A DNA stretch of 64,000 nt from Calothrix sp. NIES-4105 (GTDB lineage: Bacteria > Cyanobacteriota > Cyanobacteriia > Cyanobacteriales > Nostocaceae). Each line of letters opens with the position of its first letter. Position 1 is the stretch's first letter. The notes under the pieces are model-generated. The model did not search any database. It was not told the DNA's origin and saw nothing but the letters and a program-made list of their open reading frames with translations. Position numbers and translations under genes: made by a program. The stretch covers positions 1-64,000 of the forward strand of contig NZ_AP018291.1 in the NCBI RefSeq assembly GCF_002368415.1, read 5' to 3'. Shown here in pieces: positions 26,351 through 34,330 of the stretch.

Positions 26351-28054
26351 CTATCTTTCAATTTGGAAGTTTGACTTACTTGATTGCTTGGCATCTCGCT
26401 GTTTTGCGAGTAATTCCAAGTTCCAATCAATAGCAGTTGGCTTTATTTGTTGGGTATCAGGTAACAACGCGCGAGTTGCACTGAAGAGTGAATCTCCAGC
26501 ATCATCATTACCGTAAGCGCATAATACTGTTGGGATTGATTGTAAATATTCTATGGGTAAGCTTTCAGCACTATCGGCTGCCATATATATAGTAAGGACT
26601 TTTTTATCCCTGGCGCCTGTTTCAACCTGAAGTTGTGCCAGAGACAGTGCATCAATGGGGGATTTACATAACACTGCTTGCTCTACATCCGAGATAGATT
26701 GACTTCCAGATTGAAAGTAAAACCAGCAGTTATCACGCTTTGTGCCTTTTGCGTAGCCCATGAAAGTATTATTTTCTCCAACAGTACCTCGCAAGAAGGC
26801 GCCATAATAACCTCCTTCCAGGTTACGCATTACAAACACAGCATTTTGGTTGTTATCAGCATAGATTAATCCTTGTTGATGAAAGGTTTCTACTAAGGAA
26901 GGGTGTAGTCCCCGTTCTTGTGTGAGATATTTTTTTACTTTGTCCCAATTCTTATTATCAATGTCTGGCTCAAACTGTTGCACAGACTCCAACTTGGCTA
27001 TGCCTTTAGCTCCCGTGCGTGCATGATGAGTGACAGAAGCGAGCATTTTCTCTTCACCAAATCTATCATTTAAAAATGCTACTGCTTGCTTAAAACTGTA
27101 ATCTCCAACATGCATTACTAAATCAATGGCGCCACCACCCCCTTTATTCTGTATTGGATGGAAATCATACCACTTGCTACCATCAATATTGACTGAATGT
27201 TTTTCACCCTTCCATTTTTTATCTTTTCCTTTAATCAAACCTAAATGCCAAGCTACCTGATGTAGTGGTATATCCCTTAATTTGTTGAGTGTTTGTTTTA
27301 GTTGTGTATTTTCTGCTCGTAGCGTATCGTTTTCTTTCATTAATTGTTGAGCAGTCAATTCAATTTCTGACTTACGTTTGGTTGCTCTATCCCGGTCAGC
27401 AGCTTTAGCTTGTAGTTGTTCGGGGGAAAGTTTATTGCTATCTAAATCTAATCCTTCTTCTACAATGCGGTAAAAGTCTTTTATTTCTAAGTGTTGCGCG
27501 CGACTGCCTTTGAGTCCACGGTCTAAACTTAAACCTGACATCGCAGCATGGTACGAGTCTTGGAATTGTTGCATTTTTAGGCGCCCATCGAAGTAATGGT
27601 TACACCGCAGTTGTCCTTTGTCATCAAGTGGTACTAGGTAAGCGTGAATGTGTGGTGTTGCTTCGTCGAGATGGAGTTCGGCTCGTACAATCTTATCCTG
27701 GTAAGTTTCTTGTAACCATTGAAGATTAGTTTCAGTCCAGGTATTAAGGTTTTCTTCATCCCAGTACCCAGCGCACGTGGGGTCATCGGGTCTAAAGTAT
27801 GTAGGTGATGCGGTCAATAATAATTCCACACAGTAAACAGCGTCGGTACGAATTTTACGCTTTTGAGTATGTTCTGCAATTTTGTCTAATACTAAATCTT
27901 GTAATCGCTCGGTAGGGTCAACGGCGCCAATTAACCTAATATTTTTCTTACTACTGTCGGCATTGGGTGTTATTCTTAATCTTGCTGAATGTGCCTCACT
28001 ACCTGCAATATTACTTTTCTTGAGTTTTTTGGTGCGCGCGATGGCATAGGGCAT
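26351..28054 (-). CDS. MobV-type relaxase fused to a primase-like region
   Basis: 567 aa. The N-terminal ~240 residues are a Mob_Pre/MobV relaxase: motif I near residues 1-25 (YAIARTKKLKK...SAR), and the metal-binding HLDEATPHIH at 128-137 that defines the family. A coiled coil follows (about 215-265, QLMKENDTLRAENTQLKQTL). The C-terminal part has a DUF3991/TOPRIM-like primase signature: KGGGGAIDLVMHVGDYSF near 305, CKSPIDALSLAQL near 455 and a D-containing strand IYMAADSAES. Nicking and priming of the transferred strand would thus be in one polypeptide. The palindromic region just upstream (28130-28260) is the expected place for oriT. Confidence 0.88.
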   Translation of the reverse strand: MPYAIARTKKLKKSNIAGSEAHSARLRITPNADSSKKNIRLIGAVDPTERLQDLVLDKIAEHTQKRKIRTDAVYCVELLLTASPTYFRPDDPTCAGYWDEENLNTWTETNLQWLQETYQDKIVRAELHLDEATPHIHAYLVPLDDKGQLRCNHYFDGRLKMQQFQDSYHAAMSGLSLDRGLKGSRAQHLEIKDFYRIVEEGLDLDSNKLSPEQLQAKAADRDRATKRKSEIELTAQQLMKENDTLRAENTQLKQTLNKLRDIPLHQVAWHLGLIKGKDKKWKGEKHSVNIDGSKWYDFHPIQNKGGGGAIDLVMHVGDYSFKQAVAFLNDRFGEEKMLASVTHHARTGAKGIAKLESVQQFEPDIDNKNWDKVKKYLTQERGLHPSLVETFHQQGLIYADNNQNAVFVMRNLEGGYYGAFLRGTVGENNTFMGYAKGTKRDNCWFYFQSGSQSISDVEQAVLCKSPIDALSLAQLQVETGARDKKVLTIYMAADSAESLPIEYLQSIPTVLCAYGNDDAGDSLFSATRALLPDTQQIKPTAIDWNLELLAKQRDAKQSSKSNFQIER

Positions 28055-28129
28055 AGCTAAAAATTATGTTGTTATGCGAGGTGAGGGATGAAGAAGATTC
28101 AAAATAGTTATTAGAGCGCGCGGAGAGAA

Positions 28130-28260
28130 GTTGTCGGGGGATGTTCCCTCTGACAAACTTCGGGGACTGCCCCCGGAGGGTGAGCGCAGCTTATTTGTGG
28201 CGAGCGCAGCGAGACATTGCCCTTGGGCAACCCCGAAGGGGCAAATAAGCGTAGCGAGTA
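28130..28260. other. Candidate oriT: nested inverted repeats upstream of the relaxase
   Basis: Within 76-206 bp of the relaxase start are: CGGGG-actg-CCCCC (28161-28174), GCTTATTTG (28189-28197) pairing with CAAATAAGC (28242-28250), and inside these the perfect palindrome TTGCCCTTGGGCAA (28217-28230) and CCCC-GAA-GGGG (28231-28241). This GC-rich cruciform-prone block contrasts with its AT-rich surroundings. The position fits a MobV oriT, but the nick site cannot be read from sequence alone. A dispersed palindromic repeat is the alternative. Confidence 0.55.
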
Positions 28261-28501
28261 CGATTATATACAAGTATAATCTAACCTACTCGAAAACCCT
28301 TTGTGGTAGTAATGCATGTGGGGTATATGAAAAATGTGGATAAACGGCGCAAATCCTTGTCTAATGGGGATTGTGGTATGTAGAGAAAGGGTGTGCAAAT
28401 AGTTGATACTAATGTGACATAAGTTTGCTCACTCTGGTTGTGATTTTATATTCTTTCATTAAAGCCAATAGCACTAAGTGGACAAATATGTATCATGTAG
28501 T

Positions 28502-28528
28502 TGACACATGTTAGATACACATGTGTCA
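28502..28528. promoter_or_regulatory. Inverted repeat upstream of the ParM locus
   Basis: A perfect 9-bp inverted repeat TGACACATG / CATGTGTCA with a 9-bp spacer, 39 bp before the 28567 start. TGACAT also occurs at about 28413. It is a candidate operator or centromere-like site for the protein at 28567. The gap 28261-28566 otherwise holds no gene. Confidence 0.5.
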
Positions 28529-28566
28529 CAGTAATAATGAAGTAATACTTAATACAGTGAGTATGT

Positions 28567-29034
28567 ATGAGTAGAGTGACGGAAGGGGGAGAGTTTTTGC
28601 GAATAAGGCGTGCATCATCGGGGATTGATGGGATTGTATTTGCTTATTTAGGAAATAAGGTACAACCGCAGTCTGAATTAGCATGTGAGGCGATGCGTGC
28701 GTATTGGTTGCCTTTAGCATTGAAAGAGCGTGGCATAAAAAAGAAAGAATTAAAATCAGCAGGTCAAAAAGCAATAGCCCAATTATTGCAGCAGGCAGAG
28801 ATGATTCGTTTAGAGTGTGGGTTAAGTATGGAGGAAGTACCGTTTGGGTATTTGTCAGTGGCGCCAAGAAACACGGCAGCGATGCCTTTAAATTCAAAGC
28901 AGTCTACTATTGAAGAAGTTGAATTACAGGAAATAGAGTCTGAGGATTTGGACGAAGATGATGATATTGATGATGCTGATGAGGGGATGTTGCAGTTTTC
29001 TGCTCTAGACCCAGGTTTTCGTATAAGTGGGTAG
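28567..29034 (+). CDS. Small acidic-tailed protein upstream of ParM, possible ParR-like adaptor
   Basis: 155 aa. The N-terminal 90 residues are basic and helical (GEFLRIRRASSGIDGIVFAY..., KERGIKKKELKSAGQKAIAQ), compatible with a small DNA-binding fold. The C-terminal 50 residues are strongly acidic (IESEDLDEDDDIDDADEG). It lies 63 bp before a ParM-like actin and just after an inverted repeat, which suggests the DNA-binding adaptor (ParR role) of a type II partition system. In plasmid R1 the adaptor gene follows parM, so the order here would be reversed. No direct family match is claimed. Confidence 0.65.
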   Translation: MSRVTEGGEFLRIRRASSGIDGIVFAYLGNKVQPQSELACEAMRAYWLPLALKERGIKKKELKSAGQKAIAQLLQQAEMIRLECGLSMEEVPFGYLSVAPRNTAAMPLNSKQSTIEEVELQEIESEDLDEDDDIDDADEGMLQFSALDPGFRISG

Positions 29035-29097
29035 AAAAAGAGAAATTAGGGTGAGATTATAAACTTGAAGTTGATTAGAATTGCTATTTATTAAATT

Positions 29098-30354
29098 ATG
29101 AAGAAAGAGAAAGCACAGTTGAAAGACATTGTGATGACAGCTGATATGGGTGGAAGTAAGACAAAGATAGTAGTGCAGGAGTTGGGTAATAAAGAACATT
29201 CACTATTATTGATGGATTCTTCTTTGGCGGATATTGGTAAAGCATCATTAGATTTGGCGCCAACAGAAGGTAGAAGTAGTGACCGTGCGTGGGTTGGGTA
29301 TAAGGGAGAGGGTGAAGAGTATCTATATTATGCAGTTGGCGCCTTAGCAAGGAATAGGTTTGGTGGGTTTTCTCAACTGCACGAATTGAAGTATGAACTA
29401 GCTTTACCCAAAATACTTGCTGCTATTTGGTCAGCGCGTGTTGAATTGGAATTACCAGCCAAGTTCAATTTGTATTTGTGCGTGCTTTTACCTGCTGGAG
29501 AGATGAGAGACAAGGACATATTGAAATCTCGTTTAATAGATGCAGTTCAATCGTTTGAAACCCCTGATGGCAAGATGGGCATTAAGATGCGGTCTTGTGA
29601 AGTTTCGCCAGAAGGTAGCGGCATATACCATCATCGTAAAAATGTGCTAAGTGATGAATTTAATGAGAGGCGCCAACTATATGTAATGGTTGGATACCGC
29701 AATGCAAGTGCGTTTATCGTGCGTGGTGGTGTTATTGAACCTGGCATTACGAGTGATTTGGGCATGAGTTGGATGTTAGACTACCTCACGAAGCGAGTTT
29801 CTGGATTGGATAAAAATAATCCTAATCTGGTTGAAATAATAGTCAACAGTGCCCATTCACCCGAAGTATTGAAAAAGTTGTCTCGTAAACGGAGGAAAGA
29901 GGATATTGAGACTGATTATGAATTAATTACTAATGCGGTTGCTGCTAGTAGAGATGAATATGTACGGTTGGTCGTTCGGTGGCTAAAGTCAATACCAGGA
30001 GAGTTTGATGTTAACGCAGTTTGTCCGCAGGACGAAGTAGTAATGTGTGGGGGGACAGCGGAGTATTTGCGGGGTGAGTTGGATAAATATTACTCTGATG
30101 GTACTGAGATAGTATGGCATGGTGGGGTTAGTGTGCCCTCTGAATATGAGTCAAAGTTGGGTAGTAGTAGGTTGGCTGATGTGTGGGCATTGCATGAAGT
30201 ATTTTATAAGTTAGTTGCTGCGAGGTTGAATGTTGCTGCCTCAAAGCCTAATGCTGATGCGAGTAAGGGTGATGGCGCCGATACCAAGAATTTTGTACTT
30301 CAGCCAAGACGAGTGGAGCGACCTGCTGGTACATTGCCGCCGATAGTGAGTTGA
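29098..30354 (+). CDS. ParM/StbA-type actin-like ATPase
   Basis: 418 aa. Actin-fold signatures: phosphate-1 loop MTADMGGSKTKIVV near residues 12-25, phosphate-2-like IEPGITSDLGMSWMLDYL around 220-238, and an adenosine-binding motif VVMCGGTAEYLRGEL near 315-330. These are features of plasmid-segregating actins (ParM/Alp). The C-terminal ~30 residues are a low-complexity tail. It forms an operon with the 28567 gene, followed by a terminator. It is one of several partition systems in the window, suggesting replicon fusion. Confidence 0.82.
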   Translation: MKKEKAQLKDIVMTADMGGSKTKIVVQELGNKEHSLLLMDSSLADIGKASLDLAPTEGRSSDRAWVGYKGEGEEYLYYAVGALARNRFGGFSQLHELKYELALPKILAAIWSARVELELPAKFNLYLCVLLPAGEMRDKDILKSRLIDAVQSFETPDGKMGIKMRSCEVSPEGSGIYHHRKNVLSDEFNERRQLYVMVGYRNASAFIVRGGVIEPGITSDLGMSWMLDYLTKRVSGLDKNNPNLVEIIVNSAHSPEVLKKLSRKRRKEDIETDYELITNAVAASRDEYVRLVVRWLKSIPGEFDVNAVCPQDEVVMCGGTAEYLRGELDKYYSDGTEIVWHGGVSVPSEYESKLGSSRLADVWALHEVFYKLVAARLNVAASKPNADASKGDGADTKNFVLQPRRVERPAGTLPPIVS

Positions 30355-30386
30355 AAAAATAAATAGCCTCTATGGCTACTTATTTT
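30355..30386. terminator. Rho-independent terminator after ParM, bidirectional
   Basis: AAATAAATAGCC-tctat-GGCTACTTATTTT immediately after the ParM stop. The stem is flanked by A-run and T-run, so it can serve both ParM and the converging 30401 gene. Confidence 0.7.
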
Positions 30387-30400
30387 CATCTTTCCATCAC

Positions 30401-30748
30401 TTAATTTTCGTTCCAGATTTTAAAAATTTCTTCTTTTGCAGCGGCGCCTGTTTTGCCTTTCATTCTTCCAATCAGGGTTTCGGCTCTTTCGCCGTCAAAT
30501 CCTATGGAAGCACCATAGCAGTGTGGTTCTGGCATACCGGGATTTTCCATCACTGCTATCCATAACCATGCATCCGAGTATTCGTCGGCATGTCCCCAGT
30601 CATAAGTTAAGTTGAGAGTTTTCTCTGCTTTAACTTCAGTACTAGTAGTACTTACCTGTTGTTCTTCCGTGCTAATGGTTTCACCAATATGGAAACCGTT
30701 TACATTGCCCATATTTTGAATGACCGAAGCATGTTGATTGATTTGCAT
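30401..30748 (-). CDS. Small hypothetical protein with hairpin leader
   Basis: 115 aa, ATG with AAGG 7 nt upstream. N-terminal low-complexity half (STEEQQVSTTSTEVKAEKT), then a compact region with tryptophans and one cysteine (DWGHADEYSDAWLWIAVMEN, EPHCYGASIGFDGERAETL). No family recognised. It is the first of the leftward genes preceded by a mini-hairpin (30788-30803). Confidence 0.7.
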   Translation of the reverse strand: MQINQHASVIQNMGNVNGFHIGETISTEEQQVSTTSTEVKAEKTLNLTYDWGHADEYSDAWLWIAVMENPGMPEPHCYGASIGFDGERAETLIGRMKGKTGAAAKEEIFKIWNEN

Positions 30749-30787
30749 AATTAACCTTATTTAAATTTGTGATATTTCATTGAATAT

Positions 30788-30803
30788 CCGCGTCAGCGGC
30801 TGC
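30788..30803 (-). promoter_or_regulatory. Mini-hairpin E1 (leader of 30401 gene)
   Basis: Coding strand GCAG-CCGC-TGAC-GCGG: 4-bp stem, TGAC loop, about 40 nt before the ATG. The 5' tetranucleotide departs from the usual ACTG. Confidence 0.6.
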
Positions 30804-30858
30804 ACACAAGAGAGAAAAGGTAACAGGTGTCGATTGCAATACTAACTACATTTTAATA

Positions 30859-30890
30859 CAAAAAAAGAAGGAGCAGCATATAGCCACTCC
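30859..30890 (-). terminator. Terminator of the 30905 gene
   Basis: On the minus strand, GGAGTGGC-tatat-GCTGCTCC followed by TTCTTTTTTT: a stem-loop with T-tract directly after the stop codon. Confidence 0.7.
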
Positions 30891-30904
30891 CTCATATGAG
30901 CATG

Positions 30905-31075
30905 TTATTTGGTAGTAATCACGCTCTCAATTTGCTTAACCTTGTTGATAATGTTACTTGGATTTGTAGACATCAGATTTCCTACAATCAAAGCACCGCT
31001 AACAACCAGAATAAGCAGGTGCCTCAAGGACATTTTGCCCTTAAGCTTGATTTCGATGTTGAACTCTACATTCAT
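30905..31075 (-). CDS. Small single-pass membrane protein
   Basis: 56 aa from the ATG preceded by GGAGG with a 5-nt spacer; an upstream in-frame ATG at 31087 lies before that site and is unlikely. The N-terminal 17 residues are charged (MNVEFNIEIKLKGKMSL), a hydrophobic helix (HLLILVVSGALIVGNLM) follows, then a short polar tail. Function unknown. The plus-strand frame across the same region has no ribosome binding site. The mini-hairpin E2 lies 51 nt upstream. Confidence 0.72.
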   Translation of the reverse strand: MNVEFNIEIKLKGKMSLRHLLILVVSGALIVGNLMSTNPSNIINKVKQIESVITTK

Positions 31076-31125
31076 GTTGTCCTCCATTTACAATGGTTAT
31101 TTGAGCATTATTGCTCACTAAATTA

Positions 31126-31141
31126 TTGCGTTAGCAACAGT
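31126..31141 (-). promoter_or_regulatory. Mini-hairpin E2 (leader of 30905 gene)
   Basis: Coding strand ACTG-TTGC-TAAC-GCAA: perfect 4-bp stem with TAAC loop, 51 nt before the start codon. Confidence 0.75.
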
Positions 31142-31211
31142 TTTGGGTTACAGATGTAAGAGGTTGTGAGAAAAAATTAAGGCGCCTGCATTTTAGCAAG
31201 CACACTCAATT

Positions 31212-31646
31212 TTAGAATTGTTCGTCGTAATCCGCAGCACTATTTTGGCTTTGGTTTTTGGGCTGGGAATTATATTTCTTGCGGTTTTTAAGATTATCTA
31301 AATTACGTTTGACTAAATCTTTGAAAGTCAAATAAAAGAAGTGTATTGAAGTATCGTGCAAATCGACTGCCGAAAATCTTTTCTCGTCTACTTCTCCAAA
31401 CACCAAACTGAACGCTTCGTTGAATTCCTGCCAATCAAACTGTTCTTTGAGATACGCTCGACAAGTTTTCCCCCAGACATCTCGTAGTCCGAAGTAGGCA
31501 CTAGTGTAAAAACGCTCTTGAAACGTTTCCAGTACTGACCAACTTGGTTTTGTGGTAGTAGTAGTAGTGTTGGTGCCATCAGTAGAAGCGGTAGAAGCAT
31601 TAGAATCAGAAGTAACCTTTTTAGCCGCAGTAGCAGTTCTAGCCAT
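31212..31646 (-). CDS. Hypothetical protein, 144 aa
   Basis: AAAGG lies 11 nt before the ATG. Residues 1-35 are an alanine/serine/threonine-rich, partly TTTTTT low-complexity segment. Residues 36-120 are an aromatic helical domain (LETFQERFYTSAYFGLRDVW, YLKEQFDWQEFNEAFSLVFG), followed by a basic Q/N-rich end. No known family recognised. Mini-hairpin E3 is 41 nt upstream. Confidence 0.7.
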   Translation of the reverse strand: MARTATAAKKVTSDSNASTASTDGTNTTTTTTKPSWSVLETFQERFYTSAYFGLRDVWGKTCRAYLKEQFDWQEFNEAFSLVFGEVDEKRFSAVDLHDTSIHFFYLTFKDLVKRNLDNLKNRKKYNSQPKNQSQNSAADYDEQF

Positions 31647-31686
31647 GATATTTAAACCTTTATTTACTAATCAATACACTTAAATT

Positions 31687-31702
31687 CTGCGTAAGCAGTA
31701 GT
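31687..31702 (-). promoter_or_regulatory. Mini-hairpin E3 (leader of 31212 gene)
   Basis: Coding strand ACTA-CTGC-TTAC-GCAG, followed by AATTTAAG; 41 nt before the ATG. CTCTACA lies a few bases further upstream. Confidence 0.75.
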
Positions 31703-31793
31703 GTAGATGTAGAGGTTTTAAATTTAAAAAATTAAATAGTGGTTTTGAATTCACTATTTAATTTATTTTTGAAGTAGCAGCATTAACAACAGC

Positions 31794-32120
31794 TTATCTG
31801 TTCATATATTGTTGCCGTTCTGCGTTTACTTCTTCATTCTTTATCACCAAGTCTAAGGGGTTTATTCCAAACTGTTCTTCGGCATAAGTTAGAATGATTT
31901 CGGTCTGTTCTTCGGTTGTACTTCCTGGTTCGCCGTACTCAGTCTTCATTTCTGCCTCTACTTCTTTGAAACGGTCAGGTCCTTGCCATTTAACCCCTTG
32001 TTTAGCTTGCAATGCCTCACATATCAATGCTTTTAATGCATACCAAAACGCTTTAGCTTTTCTTACTTTGAATGGTAGAAGATTGTATTTACCCATTCCA
32101 GTGGTGTCTACAATAGCCAT
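31794..32120 (-). CDS. Hypothetical protein, 108 aa
   Basis: Ribosome binding site AGAGGA, 9 nt before the ATG. A soluble, charged, helical protein (KVRKAKAFWYALKALICEAL, DRFKEVEAEMKTEYGEPGST) with an acidic second half. No family recognised. Mini-hairpin E4 is about 43 nt upstream and shares 15 identical bases with E3, so the two leaders may stem from duplication. Confidence 0.72.
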   Translation of the reverse strand: MAIVDTTGMGKYNLLPFKVRKAKAFWYALKALICEALQAKQGVKWQGPDRFKEVEAEMKTEYGEPGSTTEEQTEIILTYAEEQFGINPLDLVIKNEEVNAERQQYMNR

Positions 32121-32162
32121 GAGATATTTCCTCTCTATTTTTATTAATTAATCATTTAAATT

Positions 32163-32178
32163 CTGCGTAAGCAGTAGT
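32163..32178 (-). promoter_or_regulatory. Mini-hairpin E4 (leader of 31794 gene)
   Basis: Coding strand ACTA-CTGC-TTAC-GCAG then AATTTAAA; the same hairpin as E3 and 43 nt before its start codon. Confidence 0.75.
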
Positions 32179-32296
32179 AAAAGAGAGTTTTATTTATATA
32201 AAATTAAAAATCACTGTAGACAAATTATATGTTCTGGTATTTAAATCACATTTTTACTGTGTCAACATAAGTGTAGACTGTATTATTTTGGCGCCA

Positions 32297-32331
32297 GAAA
32301 AAACAAAACCCCACAGATGTGGAGTCTTGTT
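32297..32331 (-). terminator. Terminator of the 32338 gene
   Basis: On the minus strand AACAAGACTCCACA-tc-TGTGGGGTTTTGTT, a long stem with two mismatches, followed by TTTTTT. It lies just after the stop codon. Confidence 0.8.
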
Positions 32332-32337
32332 GGAATA

Positions 32338-32601
32338 TTAGATGTACGTGTGTTCGCCTAATATTCCCTTATATCTATACGCTTCCGAATATCCGTTAAA
32401 ATCTTCACCTTCAACTGCTCGCTTACCTAGCCATAGAGCAATATGGTCACTATTCCAACGTAGACCTTTGAACCAAGATATTGTGGTTTCCATATTGTGG
32501 CTAGTTCGGATGGTGAAACTGCGACGATTGAGTTGGATTGCTGGGGAAAAGGTGTTACCGCTAACAGTGCTTACCCAAACCCCTAAAACTTTGATATGCA
32601 T
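32338..32601 (-). CDS. Hypothetical protein, 87 aa
   Basis: Small basic protein rich in beta-type residues and tryptophan (MHIKVLGVWVSTVSGNTFSP, ISWFKGLRWNSDHIALWLGK). No cysteines, membrane helix or known motif. The start is the first ATG, with only a weak ribosome binding site. The gene has its own leader hairpin (E5, 31 nt upstream) and its own terminator, so it is an independent unit. Confidence 0.68.
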   Translation of the reverse strand: MHIKVLGVWVSTVSGNTFSPAIQLNRRSFTIRTSHNMETTISWFKGLRWNSDHIALWLGKRAVEGEDFNGYSEAYRYKGILGEHTYI

Positions 32602-32631
32602 AATTTTCTACCAAATTTACTCAAAGAATAA

Positions 32632-32647
32632 GCGCGTTAGCGCCAGT
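32632..32647 (-). promoter_or_regulatory. Mini-hairpin E5 (leader of 32338 gene)
   Basis: Coding strand ACTG-GCGC-TAAC-GCGC; perfect stem, 31 nt before the ATG. It is directly adjacent to the heptamer repeats. Confidence 0.75.
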
Positions 32648-32681
32648 GTGGACTGTAGACTGTGGACTGTGGATTGTGGAG
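32647..32681. repeat. Five tandem heptamers (STRR type)
   Basis: TGTGGAC, TGTAGAC, TGTGGAC, TGTGGAT, TGTGGAG in perfect 7-bp register. Short tandem heptamers of this kind are known from filamentous cyanobacteria. Confidence 0.85.
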
Positions 32682-32699
32682 ATTGGCGCCGTAGTTCAA

Positions 32700-32731
32700 T
32701 TAAAAAAAGTAAACGCCCCAATTGAGGCGCC
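32700..32731 (-). terminator. Weak terminator of the 32740 gene
   Basis: A short GC stem (GGCG/CGCC) followed on the minus strand by TTTTTTT, immediately downstream of the stop codon. Confidence 0.4.
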
Positions 32732-32739
32732 TACAATTT

Positions 32740-32961
32740 TTATTTAACTCTTAAGTCACATATTTGTTTTTGGTATGTTCCGCCCAGTAGCATGTTGCAC
32801 TTGTATTGGTTTGACATTTCCCCGATACGCTCTAGCGTATTTGCCGGGGCGACAGTAGCAAATCCAACTACAGTTAACATTCCTGCCATGAAGAAGAAAG
32901 CACGAGATTTTACAAATTCGGTAGCAGTTGCCAAATTATTTTGAAAATTGCTGTTATTCAT
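32740..32961 (-). CDS. Small membrane or exported protein with a cysteine pair
   Basis: 73 aa from MNNSNFQNN; an upstream in-frame ATG (33006) would overlap the leader hairpin and is unlikely. One hydrophobic segment (AFFFMAGMLTVVGFATVAPA) could be a signal peptide or anchor. A C-terminal domain with two cysteines follows (YKCNMLLGGTYQKQICDLRV). Function unknown. Leader hairpin E6 is 40 nt upstream. Confidence 0.7.
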   Translation of the reverse strand: MNNSNFQNNLATATEFVKSRAFFFMAGMLTVVGFATVAPANTLERIGEMSNQYKCNMLLGGTYQKQICDLRVK

Positions 32962-33000
32962 AGTCTGACTCTTCTGTGTTAGTAAGTAATCAGTAATTAC

Positions 33001-33016
33001 CTGCATCAGCAGCAGT
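33001..33016 (-). promoter_or_regulatory. Mini-hairpin E6 (leader of 32740 gene)
   Basis: Coding strand ACTG-CTGC-TGAT-GCAG; the only copy with a TGAT loop; 40 nt before the ATG. Confidence 0.7.
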
Positions 33017-33036
33017 GTTGACCACCCTTGAAATAT

Positions 33037-33423
33037 TTACTGACAATTCGTAGTAGAATTCACTTTTAAACTGCCATTGGATGATTGAATATTGCCAGTT
33101 ACTTGGATTGCAGTAGTGTTTGGTGAATAAGGCGCCACAAATAGACCAAATCTATCTGTGGGAGTTGGTTGACCATCAGTACCACTACTTGGAAGGCTTT
33201 TTGTTTCTGTAATTACTTGTCCACTGGGAATTGCAGTCACCTTTAAATTGGCGCCTTTAAATTCACTACGTGTTCTACCAGATAGTGTTATGTCCAACAT
33301 GTCGTTTCTTGTGACACTGCACTCCACTTCCATCTGGAATTCATTACTTACGACATTCGCACTTACAGGCATTACGAACGTACTGATAGATAAGGATGTT
33401 GCAACAATTTCTAATGTTTTCAT
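33037..33423 (-). CDS. Small secreted protein
   Basis: 128 aa with an N-terminal signal peptide (IVATSLSISTFVMPVSA). The mature part is beta-rich with two cysteines (VECSVTRND..., STTNCQ at the C-terminus) that could form one disulfide. No family recognised. Its leader has a hairpin (33451-33467) at the same distance as the mini-hairpins but of different sequence. Confidence 0.7.
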   Translation of the reverse strand: MKTLEIVATSLSISTFVMPVSANVVSNEFQMEVECSVTRNDMLDITLSGRTRSEFKGANLKVTAIPSGQVITETKSLPSSGTDGQPTPTDRFGLFVAPYSPNTTAIQVTGNIQSSNGSLKVNSTTNCQ

Positions 33424-33450
33424 TTTTGCTACTTCATCAATAATGTTTAA

Positions 33451-33467
33451 CTATACTTCATGTATAG
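33451..33467 (-). promoter_or_regulatory. Leader hairpin of a different type (33037 gene)
   Basis: CTATAC-ATGAA-GTATAG on the coding strand, 28 nt before the ATG. A 6-bp stem without the ACTG/NNGC/TNAC signature. Confidence 0.45.
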
Positions 33468-33790
33468 TAACTACGTTATGTAAAAATACTTTAAAGCTTG
33501 TATTTTAGACTACTATTTTAAATAATTCAGTAGAATTGTATAGATGAATAAATGGTTCTAAATAGTCTGGTGTAAATTGCTATAAACCTTTTGCATAAAG
33601 TAATGTAGTAGTTTTCATTTCAGCTAAAATATATATCTTTTATTATTTGTATAAAATACAACTTTTGAAAGATGTGATAGATTGCGTGTTTATAGTAATT
33701 ATTTATATAAGTTATTAATTTAATTCAAATGAAAATTTATTTAAAGCATTACACTTCACTGCATTTTTTGAATCAATTTGAGGTAAGCGC
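33468..33790. other. AT-rich intergenic stretch
   Basis: 323 bp between divergent genes, with no open frame, GGCGCC or obvious repeat. It presumably holds two divergent promoters. Confidence 0.4.
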
Positions 33791-34186
33791 ATGATATCAA
33801 ATGGTATTGACGTGTTGCCACTGCCTCATTCGGTTCTTGCAGCACTTAGAGTTGATTATTTTGAAGGTGCGCGAATATTGGAACGCACTTATATGGCAGC
33901 AACCTTGTTTAAGTGTGATTCATTTAATACAGGTAGAGCGTGGGATGTTGGATGTTGTTTGGGTTATTGCATCTACGCAACTCCTGAAGACTACCCTTTG
34001 TTAAAATTATGCGAACAGGGTTTATCTAGGTTTGCCCAAAACTTAGTCAGCGTTTATTATGACATTCAAGACAGGCGCCCGTATGGGGTTGTTATTGTCA
34101 AACAACACGCAGAGTTGCTTACTTTAAGCACGTGTGACCAAATTATATTTTTATCTAAATGTAATGCTATTGATTCCTCTTCTTAA
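33791..34186 (+). CDS. Hypothetical protein, 131 aa, cysteine-containing
   Basis: Ribosome binding site GAGG 7-8 nt before the ATG. A soluble protein with a cysteine group (DVGCCLGYCIYATPEDY) and a hydrophobic C-terminal half (RPYGVVIVKQHAELLTL). It is the only rightward gene between 30.4 and 38 kb, with its own terminator. Family unknown. Confidence 0.65.
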   Translation: MISNGIDVLPLPHSVLAALRVDYFEGARILERTYMAATLFKCDSFNTGRAWDVGCCLGYCIYATPEDYPLLKLCEQGLSRFAQNLVSVYYDIQDRRPYGVVIVKQHAELLTLSTCDQIIFLSKCNAIDSSS

Positions 34187-34253
34187 TCTTATAATGCATT
34201 TATTATTTGGTTTTATTACGTAAGCGTAGTTTTTCCCTCAATATGCACCAACG

Positions 34254-34288
34254 GCGGAGTCGGAACATTACGAACCGATTCCGCTTTT
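34254..34288 (+). terminator. Terminator of the 33791 gene
   Basis: GCGGAGTCGG...CCGATTCCGC with one G-T mismatch, followed by TTTT. It lies between converging genes. Confidence 0.7.
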
Positions 34289-34330
34289 CTAGTGGAACAC
34301 CATTCTTTATTCTGCTTTACTTCGCAAATG

